Positions 57,812 to 64,000 of a stretch of 64,000 bases of DNA are shown here, piece after piece. The notes under the pieces are model-generated. The model was not told the DNA's origin, searched no databases, and was given only the letters and a program-made list of their open reading frames with translations. The DNA lies in assembly GCA_025506515.1 (NCBI GenBank), contig CM046447.1:84579748-84643747 (forward strand), written 5' to 3'. The stretch is from Flaveria trinervia (Eukaryota; Streptophyta; Magnoliopsida; Asterales; Asteraceae). Numbering within the stretch: position 1 is the stretch's first letter; every line of letters starts with the position of its first letter. A program made the translations under genes and the position numbers.

Positions 57812-58530
57812 CTAGTCCATGTCATAAATAAATAAATCGACAACATCCGACCTATCACTGTCATCTTCCATCTCCACTGGTTCCTCCTCTTCGGGTTCCT
57901 CCTCGGTATCCTCATCCTCGAGATGTGCCGTAGGAGCAGGAGCTATAGCAATCTGAAGCACTGCCAATTGGGCTTCTAAGATAGCAATTCTATTATCGGC
58001 TATTGCGTCCCACTGTTCGCGAGCAGTAACGCGTCCTTTAAGTGCTATGAGATCTTCTTCCATGTGGTGACACCCATTTAGGGTCTTCCCGTGTTGCTCC
58101 TCAAGTTCATCCATTTGATGTCTTAGTTTGTAGACCTCATGCTGCAGTCTACAAACATGACTCGTGAGTCGTCTGACTCGTTGTTGCTCAGTATCCAGTG
58201 CACCCACCAGTGTAGCAATCAGTTGCTCATTGGACTATACCGTCCGCGGGCGTGAAGGCATTGGTTGATTGGCGTTGTTTCTAGTCCTGGGCCTTAGGAC
58301 AGGTACGTGCTCCTTATACATAATATGATCAACAAATCTGGGTAGAAACTCCAGTCTCGTGGAGGGTCACGCTTCATCAGTGCAAAAGGTTGATCCCAAT
58401 GAATCTCCCCTCCAGGAAATGCTACTTGGGGCCAGTCGGGTCCGTTGTCAGGTACAAGTGCGGGAGGTAGGGATTCAGATCGTGAAGGTGATACAGGTCG
58501 CTTACCCGAAGCTCTCGATGATGATGCCAT
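57812..58530 (-). pseudogene. Extra ORF upstream of G2 gag, coiled coil and acidic tail
   Basis: ATG at 58530 (MASSSRASGKRPVSPSRSES); a proline/serine start and a WxxV...W region; frameshift at about 58310 and a stop near 58235; then a continuous stretch to 57812 with a predicted coiled coil (RRLTSHVCRLQHEVYKLRHQ ... ALKGRVTAREQW) and an acidic tail (EEEPEEEEP). It lies on the sense strand of G2 between the 5' LTR and gag, so it is a pre-gag accessory ORF. No known domain recognised. It may once have been fused to or read separately from gag. Confidence 0.6.
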
Positions 58531-58621
58531 GCTGCAGAGAGTTTGATGTGTATGCCAATGAGTATACAGTAGAGGAAAATAAGGCACAGGTAGCTAACAA
58601 ACTGTGTGCGGTTATAGTCTA

Positions 58622-58805
58622 GTGTGTATGCAACCTAGTTCCCTATAACAATATTGCAAAGTATGTGAGTGAATGCTTGACTTGTTCCAAAATCAAAGCC
58701 GAACATCAAAAACCATCAGGTCTGTTGCAACAACTGGACATTCCCGAATGGAAGTGGGAAAATATAATGACGGATTTCATCACTAAGTTGCCGAGAACAA
58801 GTAGT
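58622..58805 (+). pseudogene. Inverted fragment of a Gypsy integrase
   Basis: Plus-strand frame reading YVSECLTCSKIKAEHQKPSG, WKWENIMTDFI and KLPRTSS: the zinc-finger end and first catalytic Asp region of a Gypsy integrase, opposite in direction to G2. It is joined directly to the LTR stub. It is closer in wording to a generic Tekay-like integrase than to G2's own (KAEHQ versus KVEYQ), so it came from another copy. Confidence 0.8.
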
Positions 58806-58884
58806 AGGTAACGGAAAATTACCGTGTATGCAAGACTTAACAGAACTAACGGAGTTTGGTAACGGAAAATTACCGGATATCACG
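58806..58884 (-). repeat. G2 5' LTR stub with 50-bp partial duplication
   Basis: Only the last approximately 80 bp (plus-strand right end) of the LTR remain: GTATGCAAGACTTAACAGAAC ... ACGGAAAATTACCGGATATCA. GTAACGGAAAATTACCG occurs twice (58807 and 58859), as if the break was repaired by copying the LTR end. Followed by CG and the TSD CATGA. Confidence 0.8.
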
Positions 58885-58889
58885 CATGA

Positions 58890-59640
58890 TACCTTGATGA
58901 ATGCCAAAAGTAAACCAATAAATAATAACCCAATCAAAGATCATGTGGTGTCCACTTCTCTTGTAAGTGATCCAGATTCCACATGTAAACCACATGAATC
59001 TGTTATTAAACAAAAAGATGCCACTTCAAAATCAAAAGGTAAAATGCCTTGTATTAATCTGGATGAACAATTTTGAAAAGGTTAAAATAAAGTCTGGTTC
59101 AACCAAGTCTATTTCTGAACCCAAAAATACTAAACAAATTAACCAATCACGTGCTTCATGTCTAAGTCCAAATAAACAAAAGGGAAAAGATGTTAAAAAT
59201 GTTCAAACAATTAATTTTGTTAAACAAGATAAAACATCTACACAAGAAGTTTCAAAACCAAACAAAATAAAGTCACAAGTGTGTCACACACTTCTCCATA
59301 GAAACAATTAAATCGTCAAGTTGGAAGCAGATCATGCTACAACTGGGGAAAGTATAGGCACATCGCGTCTTACTATCCTCATTATCAGACACCAAAGAAA
59401 AAGATTAAAATTTTTTACACTAAAACAAGCTCTTCCGAAACAAGCTCCATGACTCCACCAAAAAGAGTCAGTGAACCTAAAGTTCAACCTATCAGCCAGT
59501 CATCTGTTTTTCACAAACAGGCCTTACACAAAGTTGGCTTATGGAAAAAAATCTATGTCTGGTATGAGAACAAGAAGACAAATGATCTTCCCTCATCCTC
59601 TAATGGATAATGGGTACAGTTATGATGTGTGATGCCTCTA
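58890..59640 (+). pseudogene. gag: C3 gag, C-terminal part
   Basis: Continues C3 gag after the G2 array with a lysine/serine-rich region (58890-59311), then a degenerate second CCHC-like knuckle CYNWGKYRHIASYY (about 59336-59378; two of the three cysteines replaced), then KVGLWKKIYVWYENKK (about 59532-59580). Stops near 59075 and 59308. The segment 59312-59693 is this decayed gag-PR linker. Confidence 0.7.
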
Positions 59641-59693
59641 GGACACCCAAGCTGGTTAGGGCTTTGGTCCTTCACCTGGACTAATGTTTTAAA

Positions 59694-59999
59694 TTGAATG
59701 TGCAGGGTGTTCGCTATAGTGCTAAAACAAACACTTGGATTCTAGATAGCAGAGCATCAAGGCATATGACTGGAAACCGAGCACTCCTATCAAACGTCAA
59801 ACAAATCAAAGGAGGTCATGTTTCTTTTGCTGGAAACAAAGGAGGGTATATCACAGCTCAAGGGGAAGTAAGGAACCAGAAAGTGAAGTCTGACAAGGTA
59901 AATTATGTTAAACAACTTCAAAATAATCTACTTTCTATTTCCCAAATTTGTGACAAGGGATTTAAAGAGTTTTCGACAATAAGAAGTGCTATGTCCTGA
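59694..59999 (+). pseudogene. pol: C3 protease
   Basis: WILDSRASRHMTGNR: the catalytic DSG is changed to DSR, the rest is a standard Copia/Sirevirus protease (GGHVSFAGNKGGYI, NLLSISQICDKGF). The Gly loss would abolish activity. The frame ends at 59999. Confidence 0.87.
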
Positions 60000-61000
60000 A
60001 AAAGGACTATATGATTTCGGAGGACCAAGTCTTAATGTCAGCCTCAAGATATAATGACCTTTACATCTTGGATCTATCAAAGGCCTCCACAACGGATCAT
60101 CAGGTTCAGTGCTTCTTGTCAAAAGCTACTGAGAAGGATTCTATCTCCTTGCATAAGAGAATGGGGCACATCAATCTACGGAAGATGAACCACTTGATCC
60201 AGAACGATCTAGTGCGAGGAGTCAATGTCAAGAACTTCCAACTCCCGGATTTTTGTTTCGCCTGCAAGAAAGGAAAACAGAAAAATAAGGCTCATAAGGC
60301 AAAGAAAGTTAATTCTATAGAACTGCCTCTTGAGCTTCTTTACATGGATCTGTTTGGTCCAGTAAGTACAAGAAGCATCGCAGGCGACTTGTACTGCTAT
60401 GTAGTTACAGGTGACTACTCAAGATTCTGTTGGGTGATGTTTCTGAAATCAAAATCAGAAAAATTTGAGTCATTTAAAGAATTGGTAACTACACTGGAGT
60501 CTCTCTTTGAGCTGAAGGTGAGACAAGTACGCTCAACAACGGAACCGAGTTCAAGAACCAATGGATGGAGGCTTTCTGCAAAGAAAAGGGAAATGTGAAC
60601 CAGGTCACTTCCGCCTACACTCCTTAGATGAATGGAGTTGCTGAGAGAAAGAATCGCAGATTAATAGAGATAGCACACACCATGCTAGCAGAATCGAAAC
60701 TGCCTATCCAATTTTGGAATAAGGCAGTTGCAAATGCGTGTTACAAGTTAAATCGAGTTCTGGTGGTAAAACGTCATGGAAAGACGTGTTACGAGTTACT
60801 TGAAGGACGTAAACCATATCTGGAGTAACTCGAACCGTTTGGGGCACCATGTACGTTGCTGAAGAAAACTCTGGAAGGAAAGTTTAGTGAGAAGCTTGAA
60901 GAGGGCATTTTCTAGAATACAACATATCGAATAGATAGTTTACAACAACTCAATGGGTCAGCTAGAAGTGTGGTGTAACGTCGACGTTCAGAGATACACC
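60000..61000 (+). pseudogene. pol: C3 pre-integrase and integrase, frameshifted
   Basis: LHKRMGHINLRKMNHLIQND and CFACKKGKQKNKAHKAKK (HHCC), YMDLFGPVSTRSIAGDLYCY (first Asp), a 1-bp loss at about 60533 that destroys the second catalytic Asp (NNGTEF where DNGTEF is expected), and NGVAERKNRRLIEIAHTML (Glu). A stop at 60826 is followed by degenerate sequence of the C-terminal domain to about 61000. Confidence 0.85.
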
Positions 61001-61500
61001 ACTCCTCCTGCTCGAAAAGGACCTGCATTCTTTTTTGACTATGATTGATTCTACAAGTCCTTCAACATTCCTCCCTCCACTTCTGATGATGAGTTAGCAG
61101 CCAAAATGATGTATGATGTCTTAAACACACCTTGACAAGACTCAACATCATCTGGTTCACAAGGTGAATCGTCTAACCATTCAGGGGGAGCACTCGAGGT
61201 TATTGACTCCTCCTCTGATGATGAAGCCGTGGAGAATGATCAGGACACTCAAGAGCAACAGGATCCTACTACTGAAAGTCCACAAGCATCTAACATTGAT
61301 GCTTGTAAGTCTTCGGAACCTCACACTCCTACTGCCTCAGATACGGAACCAAACGTTCATAATCTTGAATCTGAGGTAGTTGTTCCCACCACTTCTGGAT
61401 CACGCCTAAATGTATATCATCCTCTGGACAATGTCATTGGGGATTTCAGATCAGGAGTTCAGAGAAGAAATCAGCTGTATTTAGCTGATTATGCCTGAGT
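61001..61500 (+). pseudogene. C3 integrase-RT linker
   Basis: Acidic, serine/threonine-rich coding remnant (EQQDPTTESPQASN, 61229-61498) ending LDNVIGDFRSGVQRRNQL, which in Copia elements directly precedes RT. A tag-like stop (TGA) at 61496 breaks the connection. Confidence 0.75.
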
Positions 61501-62260
61501 AATGGAAAAAGGGTATCGTCACGATGGTGCATACCACTGTTTTGTGTCTCAGTTTGAGCCAAAATACATGAGTGAAGCCCTAAACGATGAGGCATGGGTG
61601 AGTTCCATGCAAGAAGAACTTCTTCAGTGCAAGAAGAACTTCTTCAGTTCAAGAAGTTAGGTGTATGGACACTGGTAGATAGACCTAAAGGTGCTAAGGT
61701 CATTGCCACCAAGTGGGTATTGAAATGTAAGAAAGATGACTAAGGTGTCATCATCAGCAACAAGGCTCAACTTGTAGTTGTAGGATTTCGACAAGTTGAG
61801 GGAGTTGATTACAATGAAGTATTTGCACCGGTGGCAAGAATGGAAGCCATCCGTATCTTCCTAGCCTATGCTTCTTACATGAAGATTAAAGTATATCAAC
61901 TCGATGTAAAGAGTGCATTCTTCATGGTGCAATCTAGGAAACAGTGTATGTCAGTCAACTCGAAGGATTTGAGGATCCATATCATCACGACAGAGTTTAC
62001 AAACTGGATAAGGCTCTCTACGGGCTTCACCAAGCCCTGAGAGCATGGTATGAAAAACTCTCAACTCACCTTGTGAAACATGGATTTCGTAGAGGTGTAA
62101 TTGACTATACACTGTTTATCAAAGAAAAGGATAGTGATCTGCTGCTTGTTCAGATTTATGTTGATGACATAATCTTCGGTTCCAAGAACGAAGACTTATG
62201 TAATGACTTTGAAGTAGTAATGAAGGCAGAATTTGAAATGATTTCCATGGGAGAGATGAG
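61501..62260 (+). pseudogene. pol: C3 reverse transcriptase
   Basis: KWVLKCKKDD, VVGFRQVEGVDYNEVFAPVA, IRIFLAYASYMKIKVYQLDV, LYGLHQALRAWYEKL and LVQIYVDDIIFGSKNEDLC (catalytic YVDD at about 62157-62168). A perfect 20-bp tandem duplication at 61608-61647 shifts the frame; other breaks at about 61740 and 61935. Confidence 0.9.
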
Positions 62261-63125
62261 GTTCTTTCTGGGACAGGTGGATCAAACACCAAAGGGGATA
62301 TTTCTACATCAAACACAGTATGTAGGGGATATTCTCAGTCGGTTTGACATGGAGAATGCTTCCGCAGCTAGGACTCCACTTGCTACAAACCATGATGTAG
62401 CACCCGATGAAAATGGTGATCTGGTTGATGCCACCATGTACCGAGGAATGATTGGATCCCTCATGTACCTCACTACCTCTAGACCTGACATCATGTATGC
62501 AACATGTCTTTGTTCAAGATATCAGGCGAAACCAAAAGTTAACCATGTTATAGGGGTCAAAAGGATATTTCCTTATCTGAAGGGTACACCAACACTTGGG
62601 TTTTGGTATCCTCATGATGATGATTTTGGGCTTACCGTGTACAGTGACTCGAATTATGGCGACTGCAAGATGAACTAGAAATCCACCTCAGCAGGGTGCC
62701 AAGTCTTTGGAAGAAGATTAGTCACGTGGCAGTGTAAAAAGCAGACATCAATTGCGTTGTCAACTTATGAAGCTGAATATGTTGTTGCGGCAAGCTACTG
62801 TTCTCAAATCATCTGGATTCAACAACAGATGTGGGACTACGGTTTGAAATTTTCTAACACCCCTATATTAGATGATAATTCTACTGCAATAGCCGTTACT
62901 AAAAATCCTATCCAGCATCCTAAGACCAAATACATCGGGATTAAATATCACTTTATACGTGATTGTTTTGAAAAGAATCTAATCGATTTCGTTAAAATAA
63001 ATACGGATTTTCAACGCACTGACCTCCACACAAAAGCCTTTGATAAACCATGTTTTCTATATCTGTTAGAGGTCAACGGCGTTAAAAACAAAAGTGATGT
63101 AATTCAAGAATATGAACATGCTTAA
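62261..63125 (+). pseudogene. pol: C3 RT end and RNase H
   Basis: MGEMRFFLGQVDQTPKGIFL, YRGMIGSLMYLTTSRPDIMY, YSDSNYGDCKMN then a stop (62676), STYEAEYVVAASYCSQIIWI, and GIKYHFIRDCFEKNLIDFVK. It ends with a short tail NKSDVIQEYEHA. Catalytic residues are recognisable, though SDSDYAG is changed to SDSNYGD. Confidence 0.9.
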
Positions 63126-64000
63126 TCTGATGCGTCAAGTCCATTTTCTTTTATTTTGTTTTAGTTTATTTTATTCATTTAATTTTGGTTTTCTTTTCTT
63201 TCTTCGCGTATGAAAATCCTAAAAAACGCAAATCGTTTACGGTTTTAGAATTTTAGGGGGAGAACAGGTTAGTACTTTTATAATTAAAAAAACGAGGGAG
63301 GAGGACAGGCAAGCTCAAATAAATGAGATCGTATCTGAGATATCAATTCAACTACTATGGAAAATGATAGTACACAGGAACAAAGCATTTGGGACTTTAA
63401 AAGATTATATTGAATTAGATGCGAAATTCAAAGTATAAGTCGGAAAAGTCTGAGCAACATAAAAGGAAAAATGATAGTAAAACTAGATGCTATTAAGGTA
63501 ACACGAAGAAAGTAGACCTAGAGGGTGCTAGACCATTAGATGATGTGTTGCTAGATTCAACACAATATATAAGTAGACCTCGTTGGTGGTCTCAAGATCA
63601 AACTTAGTTGTTCAACAAGCTGTGGGTCATCATCTTATCCCTGGTTAACACAATCAACAGAGTTCCAATAAAGGGTGACGAGCAAAATAAACGCCACAAA
63701 TGTGTGCGGATGACCAAACTATGAGCAAAGAACATGATGAAAAATGCAAAAAGCAATCAAACTGATAACCTATGTTGTTGGTGCGATCTGTGCAACAAGA
63801 ATAAAATTTCTCAAACATGAAGATAGGTTATGTGCCTCTCTGCTGTGTGGTGGCACTGACCTGAGGATAAGCATAACCTATATATGCTAGAAAGCATTGT
63901 TGTTTGCCGCCTCTCTGTTGTGCGGTGGCACTGACCTGAGGCTTGGCTTCTCTTTGAAAGCTATAATAATAGTTTCTTCTTCTTAAAAATACCCATAGAC
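63126..64000. other. Post-RNase H region of C3 and unassigned sequence
   Basis: 63126-63252 is T-rich non-coding. TTTTAGGGGGAGAA at 63251-63264 looks like a Copia PPT, but no C3 LTR start follows it. From there to 64000 I recognise no gene or LTR. At 63825-63880 the inverted repeat ATAGGTTATG/CATAACCTAT encloses CCTCTCTGCTGTGTGGTGGC; the block GTGGCACTGACCTGAGG recurs at about 63923. Confidence 0.5.

Larger units (their letters stand above)
41760..58884 (-). mobile_element. Gypsy G2: tandem LTR-internal-LTR-internal-LTR array, TSD CATGA
   Basis: Minus-strand order from right to left: 5' LTR stub (58806-58884), long internal region with gag and pol (50260-58805), middle LTR (47517-50259), short internal region with pol only (44474-47516), 3' LTR (41760-44473). 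CATGA at 41755-41759 and 58885-58889 flanks the whole array (2 extra bases, CG, precede the right copy), and the C3 gag frame continues across it. So the array behaves as one insertion, most simply explained by unequal exchange between LTRs. RT-RH-INT order and a chromodomain-like C-terminus point to a Tekay-like chromovirus. Confidence 0.85.
38575..63262 (+). mobile_element. Copia element C3 (Sirevirus-like), split by the G2 array
   Basis: 5' LTR, PBS, gag, then G2 (41760-58884), then gag end, PR, INT, RT, RH and a probable PPT at about 63253-63262. The left flank is ATCAG (38570-38574). I do not find the C3 LTR start (TGTTGATCCATATG) again before 64000, so the 3' LTR is beyond the window or displaced. 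Gag (UBN2-type with FDKTKVTCFNCGKKGH) and PR/INT style are like Sirevirus elements; that is a family judgement from memory. Confidence 0.88.

Overview
The window is plant nuclear DNA made almost entirely of LTR retrotransposons inserted into one another. I see no intact host gene, no tRNA gene and no bacterial-type feature. Evidence: Copia-order (PR-INT-RT-RH) and Gypsy-order (PR-RT-RH-INT) polyproteins, all broken by stops and single-base indels; LTRs with TG...CA ends; primer binding sites for initiator tRNA-Met; polypurine tracts; and 5-bp target site duplications (TSDs) that fix the insertion order. The Copia proteins resemble Sirevirus-type elements. A long extra ORF after RNase H is of a kind I associate from memory with Asteraceae Copia elements, so a composite-family eudicot is my best guess, not proven.

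Insertion order. (0) Left edge: 3' end of a Copia element (C0, 1-2455), an AT microsatellite (2456-2896), and reverse-oriented LTR remnants (2897-4668). (1) A plus-strand Gypsy element G1 starts at 4669; it is cut into pieces (leader, gag, protease, start of RT) that resume between insertions up to 38574. (2) Three Copia elements sit in G1: A1 (7109-15111, TSD CTTGA) in the leader; B (15281-36595, TSD ATTAA) near the start of gag; C3 (from 38575 to beyond the visible 3' end) in RT. (3) B carries a relative of A1, A2 (20546-29513, TSD GTTTG). C3 carries a minus-strand Gypsy tandem array G2 (41760-58884, TSD CATGA) with LTRs at its left end, in its middle and, as a stub, at its right end. (4) G2 in turn holds a Cassandra-type TRIM element whose LTRs contain 5S rRNA-like sequence (53194-53840), and a solo LTR of the G1 family (54504-57319, TSD TAACA).

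How the parts fit. A1, A2 and B are close relatives: gag with two widely separated CCHC knuckles, Copia PR-INT-RT-RH, then an approximately 3.5-kb ORF. In A2 and B that ORF is preceded by a linker packed with the same CTGAAG / CAGTAGTT motifs as the LTR U3, ending in a TATA box 65-74 bp before a good-context ATG. This looks like an internal, LTR-like promoter for the extra ORF and is the most interesting signal here. A1 lost PR-INT-RT-RH and this promoter. A2 lost its 5' LTR, PBS and most of gag but kept its TSD. In one G2 unit the leader is Cassandra sequence joined directly to Gypsy RT, a recombinant between two element types.
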